DNA of 28,124 nucleotides. Source: Intoshia linei (taxonomy: Eukaryota; Orthonectida; Rhopaluridae). The notes below the pieces were generated by a model, which saw only the letters and a list, made by a program, of their open reading frames with translations, ran no database searches and was not told the DNA's origin. The position numbers and the translations under genes were made by a program. How positions within the stretch are numbered: the first letter of the stretch is position 1; the number at the start of each line of letters is the position of its first letter. Of this stretch, positions 1-10,276 are shown one piece after another. The DNA lies in the NCBI GenBank assembly GCA_001642005.1, contig LWCA01000421.1:1-28124 (forward strand), read 5' to 3'.

Positions 1-66
1 TGATATTAAAAATCAATAAATTTATTTTAATAATGTACCGTTTGTATTAGTCATAATAGCATTCAA

Positions 67-551
67 ATGAATTTTAATACATATAAAAGAGTAAGTAATA
101 ATATCAAGTAATCATTTTAATTTTTTATGTTTATTTTTTTATTAGCGTGTATTGATTAATTTGGAGTGTCTGGTGGAAGAATTTAGCGTTTTAATAAAAA
201 ATTTAGCTTATTTTTCCATAATTTGGCTTACGCAAAATAATATAATGTTATTATAATCTTATGATCAACCCTGTACTTCGTACAATACATAAGTACTTTA
301 TATTTTTAAATTATTGTAATAAGTATTTTAATAAAAATGGTAATATTGCCACATATTAAATTTTATGTAGTGATCCGGTCATGATTCAACTTTTGCTCAC
401 TATGGATGAGAATCAAACTATGGGAAAAAGGTTTATTATTAAAATTCTCGATGAATCAAATTTACTCATATCAAAAGATTCTTTAACAAGTTTAGAAAGA
501 AATATTGAAAATTTTTTTCAAAATTATAAAACTACAATCTACAAATGTTAA
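67..551 (+). CDS. GTF2H5: TFIIH subunit GTF2H5/TFB5-like protein, 3 exons, 74 aa
   Basis: Exons are 67-90, 146-165 and 371-551; phases agree (0, then 2) and the stop is TAA at 549-551. Exon 3 alone identifies it: it reads DPVMIQLLLTMDEN, then GKRFIIKILDES, which lines up without gaps with the human family segment DPAMKQFLLYLDES...GKKFIIQDIDDT. The family is 71-72 residues long and this model gives 74. In the family the protein is the smallest core TFIIH subunit; it steadies the p52-XPB contact and is needed for nucleotide excision repair. Exon 1 ends at a consensus donor (GTAAGT at 91). Exon 2 (reads RVLINL) restores the VLI of the family N-terminus, but its donor (GTGTCT at 166) is weak, so exons 1-2 are less certain than exon 3. 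Its stop lies only 44 bases from the stop of the opposing glutaminase gene. Confidence 0.82.
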
Positions 552-568
552 AATTTTCATGAAATGTA

Positions 569-574
569 TTTATT
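569..574 (-). terminator. Poly(A) signal AATAAA of the glutaminase gene
   Basis: AATAAA on the minus strand, 21 bases past the glutaminase stop. It lies between the two convergent stop codons, so the 3' ends of the two transcripts probably overlap. Confidence 0.55.
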
Positions 575-595
575 TTGTATATATTTGTTATTAAA

Positions 596-3500
596 TTATT
601 TGGTTGACATTTTTCTATATAAAGCTTTCATTTCATTCATGGATATTTTCATTTCATCGGCATCTATCGAACCTTGGTTTGCTTTTTTATTTGTTAAGTA
701 ATAGATCACGCACAAGTTTTTAAATCGTTTGGCTTCGTCTAAGGCTGTATTTCCCCACCTATTAAAATATTATATAAAAGTTGCACAAATATTGAATCGT
801 TTCAATTTTATTTTCAGACATTTTAGATATAAAATATTTCATTGGAACATGGTAAAAAACATAAAATTTACATTTTAAAAAAAATTCAAAACTAATTTAT
901 GAAAATAATTGGATGAACTCTTTCAATAATCTTGTAACTGGATTCTAGTCACATATGAATATTTTTTATTTGCATTTATTTGACTGCTACAAAATCAACT
1001 GTCATTATTTAAAAACAAACCTGTCTTTAACATTAATGTCTATTTTACATTGTTCAATTAAAAATTTGACTGCAATTAAGTGTCCATCAGCAGCAGCTAT
1101 ATGTAACGCTGTTCTTTTATCATAATCTTCGATTTTCATATCATAACCTTGAAGTAGATATCTAAATAAATCAAGATAGTAATGCGATTATTTAAATATA
1201 ATTACCTCCTTTATTTTATAATGTTATATTAACAGTTCGTCACAGCCATCAATCTACCGAAAACTCGAAAAAAAATTTTTATTTAATTGAAAGTAAATTT
1301 CAAACTATAACCTTACATAAATTTCTATGAAGCAATTGTCATAAATCGGGATGGTCAAAGATAATTTAAAGTGTACTTTTCAGAATGTTAACAAATGTAA
1401 GTAAATTTTGTAAAACTTACTACAATGGTAATGCCAATTGTCAGAGTTGAACAATTATTCCTACGTCAATGCATCTTGGGTTTTCCCGTTAATTAGCGAC
1501 ATAATGTTATCTTAATGTTATGCATATGTTATATAATATTAATATAATATAAATTTTGGATTAAATCGACCGTTTTCAAGTTTGGTGAATAATAGCTATT
1601 GATAACTGTTAATATTGAAATTATTACTTTCTAATTACAGATAAATCCCCATGTGATGCACCCATCAACAATTGAGACAAATGTCTGTTTGGATTTGTTG
1701 TATTTAAATCACGTGGATTAATCTTTTTCAAGTTTTCCTCATCACTATCAAATTTATGAAAATTGAATGTTTCGATAAGTTTCTGTATAAATTCATTAAA
1801 ATTAGTATAGATTCTAATTTAATTGAACCTGGCAAAAATGAAGTCCTCTTAAACTGTTTTCATTTTTATCTAGTTCTGGAGAATATAAACAAATTCCCAA
1901 TAAATTTGGTACAATCACAAACATACATCCTGAAGATGACGATTTTGCTGGTAAACCAATCTAAAATTTTAAAATATAAATAATACATGTATCAATGATA
2001 TTATATCATTATTATTTAGATAATATTTCCATTTGATGAATTTCATTAAGATTTACTTTGAATGAAAATTCACCAGAATAATTGTCCATGCCTGAAGAAT
2101 TCATGATTGAAAGTGTATCTCGTACAGCATGTGGCGATAGAACAACTTCACTGGTACTTGGACACACGCCTCCATTTGCAAGCATTGCGGCAATAACAGA
2201 TCCTGATTGAGCCGTTACAGTTATAGAACACATCTAAAAGGTAATTATAATTTAGAATAGGAAATATTGTTGAGTTGAGTCAAATAATTTTAAGACGAAT
2301 ATTGGTCGAATGCTGCTGGTTTTAAATTGATCCAAAATTAAGAATGTAACAATAAAAGTGTTTTTACATTAAATTAAAAGTACTAATTTACTTGGTTATA
2401 TAAATCCAAAGCATCTACCATGTTAGCATTCTTGGGGTAGCACTAAATGTATATTATGTTATTCAAATAAACCAATACAATGGTTAATTAAAAGGCTCAT
2501 TTTTCAGTTTATTTAAAATAATTTACTTTTTTTTCTCTTAAAAAATAAGCTAAAGCATAATTGCCATCGGAATACTTTCTTCTGGATAAATACCTATAAA
2601 ATACATTGTATATAATTCATAATAATTTTATTATATTTAATAGATTTCATTGTATATTTACATTGTATTATCATAACTTATATATCCATTTCCAGTCATT
2701 CTTTTTAGAGTTTTGAATAGCTAAAAAAATTATTAATATACAATTATACTATATTATATATCCTATAGTTGCATAAAATTAAATTTATCTTACAGATTAA
2801 TTAAAAAATTAAGAGTCCTAGAATTAAAAAAAATGAGATAAGTAATAGTGATATGTTTAAGTAATATTAAATAATAAGCTTTGGAGAGAGCTAGCTACTG
2901 TTTATACTAAATACAAAACAGTCAAGCTAGGTAAAAAATAAATTATACAACGTTCTTCATAATAAAATTGTAAATTTTTTATGCACAATTGCAATGCACT
3001 ATTGGTATAAAAAATGTAATTATTAGTGTAACAGTGTTATTATTCCAGACTCTCGAATCCAGAGACTAACTTATTAATGAAAAAAATTATATGAACAGGT
3101 CTTATAGACAAGTTTAAAAGCGCTAAATTAGTGTAAACATTACAAATTGAAATCTATCAGCTAATGATAGTTCTGGTTTAATCATTGATAGTGTCACTAA
3201 GGCTCCTGCGTTTATCAATGGATTGTATGGCATTCCTAAATTAACAAAAATTTACTGGTTATTAACTAGCCAAATTAACATTATTTTCTCTTTTAAAGAC
3301 CAAAATTTAATGAATATTACAATCATACGAATGCTACGTTGCCCCCAAAAACAAATTTACCTGTTTACTTTTTATCAAATATTTATTGTTAAAATTATTA
3401 CTTACATTTTTAAAAATTTTATTTAAATTTTTTTTTGAAAATCACCGTTCATGTCCAAAGTTAATTCCTTGTCAGTATAATCGCAAGCTTCCATACCTAC

Positions 3501-6500
3501 ATATTTGTGAACATAGTCAAATCCATATAAAGTTGATGCTATAGCATAAATTAACGGTTTGAAACAAGATTGCAGAGTTAATCCATAAGTTGAATCTCCA
3601 AAATTGCATCTATTGGAATTATATACAGTCTAACCCAGGGTGCACAACGTGAAGGGCAATACATCTAATCATAATGTAATATATCATTTTACTTCAAATA
3701 GAAAAGTTAAAATGAAATTTTATTCAAGGTCTATTTAAAATATTTTACTCAAAAAGTTACATTCTTGACTTTGCCCCAGTTTCTCAAATGTTAGCCAAGG
3801 GCACACAAAATCAAGGTAGTCATTAATATCTTTTTTATGTCTTCCACTCTAATGTATCAACAAATCGGTTTTTAAATTATTTACCCAAAAATTAATGATT
3901 AATGTTTTTTCAAAAAAATATTAATAAAAGCAGATTTTTGAAATTTTTTTTAAATCAGGTTTTTTCTTATGGAATCAGTCAGAATAATTATTGATCTAAA
4001 AATTTGGTAAAATGGGATTTTTCATAAAAATATGGGTAAAAAGAGATTTCTTCCTTAAGGGTTGGTAAAATTTTGGTTTTTTCTCATAAAATTATATTAA
4101 ATTGGATGATTTAATGAAATATGTTAAAAGTTGTAGATTCGTCTACAATCATCTAAATTTTCGTATTCACCCCCATGAGAAGCACTACATTAATCCTACT
4201 ATTGATATTTATTCCGATTCAGATAAATGACAAATATGATGTTAATTTATATGAGTGAATTAATAATTAATATTAATTGAAAATTATTAATTAAAACTTG
4301 CTGATATTAAAATTTAAATAAAACTATTTCATTAGACCTAAAATTTAGGTCCAGACTCTGGACTCCAGAGTAAACTTTCTCAATGTCGAAGTAAATTTTG
4401 TGCGGCCGTAGTATCAATGAGAAAAGTAGCATTGTGGCTGAATTGGTTGAAAGGTTGTGCACTCCTGGTCTAACCTATCTACATGAATACATTCAATAAT
4501 GAATGTCGATGATTATGTTTTAATCAAAATTGAAACATTATACAGAATGGTATACAGTAAACTCTCGAAAAGTGACCTTTTTTAGGCAAGTGGTCATTTT
4601 TACCATTAAAGTTAAAATTACAATATTACCATAGTTATGGTATTAATTAAACTACTTACTTACTACATAACATTTATAATATATTTGAGCCATGTCAAAC
4701 TCAAATACTTGACGGGCCGCATCATAAAATTTTTTATAGCATCACATTTGGAAACCACTATAGCAGCGGTTCTCAACATACTTCACAATCGGTACCCCTA
4801 AACTAAAAAAAATATAATTTGGTACCCCATAATAATTTATATTTATTGTAACTATGATACCATTTAATTAAAAAAAATCAAATAAAATAAATAATTAGTT
4901 AAACTCTACTTCATAAAAAATTAAAAATTAAAAAATTTTTAATAATATTTATAATTTATGAATCATAAAGTGTGAGTCATAGGATGATACGAACAGGTAC
5001 CCCAAAATAATTTATGTTAGCCCTAGGGGTACCAGTACCCATATTTGAGAACCGCTGCACTATAGTATAGTAACTATACTGTGAATCGAGATTATTGTCA
5101 AATACACAGTGTGTATTGTAAGTAATGTCAAATCAGATAATCGAAATCGAATATATTTTTTTCGGTTAAGTTAGGTCATGGTTTTTTAATTTTTAAAAAA
5201 TTTGTTCGGTCAGTTGTGCTAATAATATTCAAAGGAAAACTTAGATTATTATCTTCGATTACGGAGTAAACTTGAAGTAAAAGTTCTTCATTATTTTGTA
5301 ATAATTCTAACCTTGATATTAGCAGTGAAATATTTTTTTTGTGTGGTTGTGCAAGATTGATTTTTTTGAATTAATGTTCGAATGATAAAACTAGAATTTT
5401 AATTTGATATGACTTATTTTTAAAAATTTAGAATTAATTATTTATCAACATAATTTTAATCGTATCATTGATATCATTAAATATGATCTTCTCGCAGTTT
5501 AGGTGTGCAAATGATGAAAAAAATTCATTTTGGAATATTTAATAATATCTATATTATATGATATATATGATTAGTATTAATAATATAGTATATATATGTA
5601 TATTATACATATACGAAGTCGGGCCGGACCGCAAGTTTGACACGGCTGTGTACTTTAGACTCTAAATTTTTAAGTATTCACATTTATTTTAAATTTAAGA
5701 ATTATTAATTAAATTAAATTAATTTTAATTTTAATAAGATTTTTAAAAATCTGTATATGTAAATATGTAGAAATCACGATTAATTATTAATTAAAAACGT
5801 AACCATTGATATCAAAGCCAAACCTACTATGCCTCGAAACTTGATGTAAATCAAAATAGACCCTAGCCGTCTCTCCTCATACATATATATGTATTTGAAC
5901 TTAACAGTTTATATTTGAGATACAAAACAGTTGAATGACATTAAAAAATATAATATTTTTGAAAAATTTGGGAAAACGAAATTTTTTTGGGTACTGTACT
6001 TTCTATTTGATATTAGGTGGTCATTTTTTAAAAGTGAAATCAATTTAAATTAGTATAGTTTTGTTAATAAATCTTAAAAAGTGGTAATGTTTGGGATTTG
6101 GTCACTTTTCGAAGATCTACTGTAGTAGATGTACAATCTATGGTTATAATCAATTAAAATAATCAGTCTTAAAAGTAAAACGTCCGCATTCGGTAAATTT
6201 ATCTGCTGTTTGTACAAATTACATAACAGTCATTCTAGTGATAACATATTATTAAAATGCATAATATACCTTTGTCCATCAACAGTGCATGCACTCACGG
6301 ACCATGCAGATGGATTAAATTGAGAAAACCGTGGACATGTTTGACATATCTAAACAAAATATATTACTTGAAAAAAAATTTTGTGCTTTAATTATTTTTA
6401 AAAAAAAATAAAAGTATGCAATATTTTAAAATTTTAATATTCTATTGAAACATCTAATCTAATAAAACTAATTAATGCACTTTTAATAAACATGAATATA

Positions 6501-7695
6501 TATGTACAAAAACAAAACTAAACAAATTACCTGACCATCTATATTTAAATCCAAACACTTTTTATAAATTTCACCTATTTTTTCTCTAAAAATATCAAAC
6601 TTTGGTATGGTCAATTCCAATTTGAATATTCGCGAAATAAATGCGACATCCTTAAATATTATTCTAAAATATTAATTTCATTTTATAAAAATTTTTAGAC
6701 TAGATATAATATACCACATATAACGGCTCCCACCCTTTTTGATAATGGCACATTTTATAATTTTAATAGTTTCCAGGGCACCGAATTTATCTCTTAATAC
6801 AGGGGTTCCCAAACTGATTTGGTTTACCAACCCTTTTTTTAGCAATATATTTTTTCAAGCCCTTGAAATTTTCGATTATGTCGTTTAATATTTATTTAAA
6901 AATTGGCTCAACTTATTAACTCAACCAAATTTTTTTTTAAATCAACTGATTATAAGATATTTAATATTAATGAATATTATATATTTATTTCTGTGTCACT
7001 GTTTAACTCAGTGGATCTCAAACTAACGATAAAAATCTTCCTTTACAACCAAAAAATTCATCAACGCCCACTCTATATTAAATAATATATACTAGTAATA
7101 TCATATTTTTTTCATAGCCTCAATCCCCCATCCCCTCGAACGATATCTCCCACTTTTGGAACCCCTGCTTTAGTATATAAAATTGATTATATATGATTCA
7201 TTTTTACTTTTAAGGCACACACGAGTTAGTTATGTCAGTTATATATGAATTTATCAATAATTATTTAATATATTGCTAAAACTAATCAGAGTTGTACAGA
7301 TTAATAATTTTGCAAAAGGTTTCTGCGCAAAAAATTATTACTTTCTAAAATTTATTTTGTCTACCGTATCGTTGTCGTGATAGACTAAATAATTTGCAAT
7401 ATTCTCGGTAGTATTTTTGAGTCGAATATCCTGCTCTTCAATTCCATGTTCATAAAGAGCCTAAAAATGGAATCAATAAATTGATTGGAATAAAATACTT
7501 TATACATGTATTGCATTAATTTACATTAGAATAAATTACCTTATAAAATTTCGTAAATGTAACAATTTCAGATTTGAAACTGATTAAATCGTAAAATTTA
7601 TCACAGAAGATACTATTTTGAATGTGTTGGTCCTGTTCGTTCTCTATACCTATAGTAGTACTCGATAATAGTTCACAAGTGTCTATATTTGTCAT
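596..7695 (-). CDS. GLS: Glutaminase with C-terminal ankyrin repeats, 14 exons, 562 aa
   Basis: Exons from 5' to 3': 7540-7695, 7342-7460, 6531-6663, 6270-6349, 3446-3609, 3144-3235, 2662-2720, 2527-2593, 2392-2442, 2057-2233, 1829-1960, 1628-1782, 1021-1161, 596-758. All phases agree and the sum is 1689 nt. The family hydrolyses glutamine to glutamate and ammonia, usually in mitochondria. Residues 1-135 match the N-terminal helical region, 136-415 the beta-lactamase-like glutaminase domain (CTVDGQR at 157-163, QSCFKPL at 176-182, NPLINAGAL at 222-230, CSITVT at 309-314, IGLPAKS at 367-373), and about 465-525 two ankyrin repeats ([17 protein letters not shown]). Ser177 and Lys180 match the human catalytic Ser286/Lys289. 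Human Tyr249, Glu381, Tyr466 and Val484 are replaced by Thr140, Arg272, Asp357 and Ser375. Length is close to human GLS2 and GAC. The ATG at 7693-7695 is the first in frame in exon 1; no mitochondrial targeting helix is visible, so a further 5' exon is possible. Confidence 0.93.
2890..2930. repeat. Short foldback motif, copy 1 (glutaminase intron 6)
   Basis: GCTAG at one end and AGCTAG at the other enclose ACTGTTTATACTAAATACAA then AACAGT, so the segment can fold on itself. Closely similar copies lie at 6203-6238 and 25171-25211. Confidence 0.5.
3636..4467. mobile_element. Non-autonomous hAT element, 832 bp, perfect 8-bp TSD
   Basis: Ends are CAGGGTGCACAAC and GTTGTGCACTCCTG, imperfect inverted repeats of the hAT type. 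The element is flanked by an exact 8-bp target duplication GTCTAACC at 3628-3635 and 4468-4475. No transposase frame is visible inside. Positions 3890-4090 hold degenerate repeats of an AAAATCCAATTTTACCAA-like motif on the minus strand; the same motif occurs in the hAT elements near 16.4 kb and 24.5 kb, suggesting one family. It sits in glutaminase intron 4, with the duplicated site only 18 bases from the exon 5 acceptor. Confidence 0.88.
4687..5648. mobile_element. hAT-like element, inserted in the pogo-like element
   Basis: The left end GAGCCATGTCAAACT and the right end, reverse complemented, CAGCCGTGTCAAACT match closely, and both are followed by GGGCCGC- or GGTCCGGCCC-like GC-rich blocks. 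This is the common CAGCC.TGTCAAACT terminus of hAT-type repeats in many animals. Flanks do not show a clear 8-bp duplication, so the boundaries are approximate. A second hAT element (4764-5057) lies inside. Confidence 0.55.
4764..5057. mobile_element. hAT MITE, 294 bp, perfect 8-bp TSD
   Basis: The terminal repeats CAGCGGTTCTCAA and TTGAGAACCGCTG are perfect. The flanks CACTATAG at 4756-4763 and 5058-5065 form an exact 8-bp target duplication, the hAT signature. Internal GGTACCCC blocks near each end are subterminal repeats. There is no coding capacity. It is the innermost and youngest layer of a three-element nest. Confidence 0.92.
6203..6238. repeat. Short foldback motif, copy 2 (glutaminase intron 4)
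   Basis: TGCTGTTTGTAC, a short spacer, then ACATAACAGT and CTAG; the CTGTT and AACAG arms are complementary. Related to the copies at 2890 and 25171. Confidence 0.45.
6800..7167. mobile_element. Non-autonomous hAT element, 368 bp
   Basis: The left end CAGGGGTTCCCAAACT and the right end ACTTTTGGAACCCCTG are inverted repeats with two mismatches in 16. The 8-base flanks TCTTAATA and CTTTAGTA agree at 5 of 8 positions, as expected for a decayed duplication. It lies in glutaminase intron 2. The 60-codon frame inside (6903-7085) shows no family resemblance and is treated as chance. Confidence 0.68.
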
Positions 7696-7740
7696 TATAA
7701 TCTTGATAAAACCAATTTCAAGACTTTTAAACAATGATAT

Positions 7741-10225
7741 GATTGATTATAAACCTATGCCACTATAGTTTAATAAAATTTAAAGCTGTTCTGTTAAGAG
7801 TAATAATTTAATTAACAGGACAATAATCTTTTATAGTTTTTAATGTATAAATTTACAAATGCGTAAATGCGTCCTCTTTACTGAATTTTAACCTAAATTT
7901 TTATATTTCAGCTAGTGTAAAGATGTAGAATAAACAAACTATCAACATTATGTTTGAATTAGCTATAGCTTAATAACAGAAACATGTTTAAATTATTCGA
8001 ATTCCACTGGATATTATCCAGTATATTGTTATTGGTAATTACATCAAAAGTGTCAAAGATAGATAGAAATACAGATAGATATTTAACGCGTATAAACAGC
8101 TAGGAACGGATCTTCTTAATAGACTAACTAAACCACAAGATCGATAATTTTTTCAAATATCTGTATTAAAAAAATTTCCGTATGGACACTGTCTATTAAA
8201 TAGTTAAGTTTTTAAGATTTAAGTTGTTAGAAATCCCTGATTCAACGTAGTAGAGTTCAATTATCACTATAGATTTAGATGACAATGACAATTATTATGA
8301 ATTTCAATAATTACATTTGAGGGGGTAAATATTAACCGATTTCATTTTCTTGATAAATGCTTAAAATCAAAAAGGCATCAACGTTCAAAATGAGTTTTCT
8401 AATAAAAAAAATCAAATGTGAACAACTTACTTTACAGTGTACACTATAGTGGCACAATTTTTATAGCAAATTTTTTTTTACATTTTCTGATAGGCCCTTC
8501 GATAATTTTGTTTATTTTATGAACATACACATATGCCAAATTTTACATAAAAAAATGTCGTCATAGAAGTACTCAATGACGTGCAAAGCTAAAAAATTAA
8601 ACATTTTTGTCAAAAAATTGGCATGAATGGATAATATATATTTGTTCACTAATATTCTCTGATGGGTCATTCTCTAATTTTATTCTTCTGATTCATACGT
8701 TTGTCTGTAACGATTGGCAGATAAGAACTCTGATAAGTTCATCTTAAATAAAAAGATGTCCAAATCTCGATTCGAACCTAGCCACGCAGAATACAATTAT
8801 ATGACTATAACCACTCTGCCAGTTAGGCATCACAAATGAGTTATATCAAAAGTATATATTCGAATCTCGATTAGTACGATAGCAATATATCACTACATTG
8901 TATATGCAAAATTTTAGGAATCAAGATTAAGTTTAATGTAGTGCTCAATAGGGCTATTCTAATTTTGACTTTTTTTTGAAATTTAAAAAAAACATAGAGA
9001 ATATAGACAATAATCTCCATTTAATTTACTACAGAATGATATAAATGTGTTTTATTTTTGTCACAAAAAAACCACGCGTTTTTACCTTTTTCTATTTACC
9101 CAACATTATTTATTCCGTAATTACCATGCATTTGTTATACTTTTAAGATATAATTTAAGATCATGTGACACTAATCATATTAATTAAAAAAAATCAATAA
9201 AAAACCGTTTATTTAAGTCACAGTTCACGGACAAACTTTTCGTCATTTTTAAAAAAATTATATAATTTCCAAAAAAAGACATGAAGTTATATGAACTGGG
9301 TCAAAATATTTTTAATTATTCAACTCAAATATTTTTTAAGTAGTATTGTAACAAAATAATTTTGTTAAGTTTATAATACTAAAAATAAAATGAGTTTAAA
9401 AATTATAAAATTTAATTCATCACTTTTGTGATTATTTTATTACCGTAAATACTATTGATATTTCTTAACTATTTTTTACACAAGTACATTTTTACATAAA
9501 AATTTATACGAATTTAAATTAAATGTAATTTAATAAACAAATATGAATTAACATTTGTAAATTGTATGTAAATGTAAATTTGTTTATAATTTTTGAACAT
9601 ATACAGTATATATTATCTACTTTAATAGTTCATTTAGTAACATTAATTAACGAATGTCGAAAATGATTTTTCACAAGGTTCAATGGTAATTATTATATTG
9701 TTTTATTCAACAAAATATGAAAATATTTTGGACATTTCTTGTATACTTTAAAATAATTTCATTATTTCAATATTCGATAATTTTAAAAGTTTTATAAATT
9801 CAGATAAATTGAAAATTAATATTATTTAAATTTATTAACAGGATAACGGATTATTAAAATTTCCAATAAACTAACAGAAATCATAAAATGAAAACTTTTA
9901 CTTCAAGAGGCGGGGGTTTTTTTGGATAAAAATTAAAAATATCAATATCATTCTGCAGCAAATTAAGCGGCGCTTATTTTCTATACATGTCATTTTTATA
10001 TTAGAAAAATGGAATAACCCTACTGTATACATCAAAAACACAAATTTCAAAAAAATCAATTTTAAATGAAGAATTTAATTTTATTGACAACTCTGGAATA
10101 ATCACGGATTCTATGAAACTACTTTTTCAACGATAATAGAAAAAATTACCAAATATCATAAAAATCAACCATATTGTCACTCAACATGAATCTTTAATAA
10201 AGTGTAAAAATAAAATTAGAAACAT
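7741..10225. other. Intergenic region between glutaminase and the PH-like gene
   Basis: About 2.5 kb of AT-rich DNA between two minus-strand genes. It should contain the glutaminase promoter near 7.7-8 kb. The only clear element is the tRNA-like repeat at 8706-8897. A 39-codon frame at 7984-8103 begins with a hydrophobic, signal-peptide-like segment but has no family resemblance. The rest shows nothing I recognise. Confidence 0.5.
8706..8897 (-). mobile_element. tRNA-like element bounded by inverted repeats, copy 1
   Basis: 192 bp. On the minus strand it runs TGTAGTGATATA ... CAATCGTTACA, so its tips (TGTAGTGAT and TGTAACGAT) are imperfect inverted repeats. The body carries an RNA polymerase III A box, TGGCAGAGTGG (8811-8821), and a B box, GGTTCGAATCG (8768-8778), with tRNA-like spacing. 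The T-stem and acceptor stem do not pair, so it is not a functional tRNA. A second copy (22914-23104, plus strand) matches over the full length. It could be a tRNA-derived SINE or a MITE that has captured a tRNA-like sequence. Confidence 0.72.
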
Positions 10226-10231
10226 TTTATT
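10226..10231 (-). terminator. Poly(A) signal AATAAA for the PH-like gene
   Basis: AATAAA on the minus strand, 45 bases after the stop codon at 10277-10279. Confidence 0.5.
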
Positions 10232-10276
10232 TACAAATTATTAACAAAATTAGCTAAAACAAAATGAAAGCAATAT

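Larger units (their letters stand above)
4555..6122. mobile_element. pogo/Tc1-mariner-like element, 1568 bp including nested insertions
   Basis: The left end reads CAGTAAACTCTCGAAAAGTG and the right end, reverse complemented, CAGTAGATCTTCGAAAAGTG; 19 of the first 23 positions agree. Both ends are flanked by TA, the target duplication of the Tc1/mariner/pogo superfamily, and CAGT termini are typical of pogo/Tigger. No transposase frame survives. An hAT-like element (4687-5648) lies within it, so the original length was about 600 bp. Confidence 0.72.

Noticed and set aside
1756-1983. 75-codon plus-strand frame
   Set aside because: It lies antisense to glutaminase exons 11 and 12, which are certain from family matches.
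2012-2056. Extension of the glutaminase frame past 2057 (reads [14 protein letters not shown])
   Set aside because: This is intron read-through. The donor GTAAAT at 2056 joins exon 11 (IGLPAKS), which matches the family.
3223-3426. 67-codon plus-strand frame
   Set aside because: Hydrophobic AT-rich frame antisense to a glutaminase exon and intron; no family features.
7984-8460. A long frame readable if TAA and TAG are taken as Gln, suggesting an altered genetic code or C-to-T decay
   Set aside because: The rebuilt glutaminase and STIM (over 970 codons) use only CAA/CAG for Gln and end at ordinary TAA stops. The number of in-frame TAA/TAG here is about what random AT-rich DNA gives.
8768-8821. 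A functional tRNA gene
   Set aside because: A and B boxes are present, but the acceptor and T stems do not pair and the sequence is part of a two-copy repeat.
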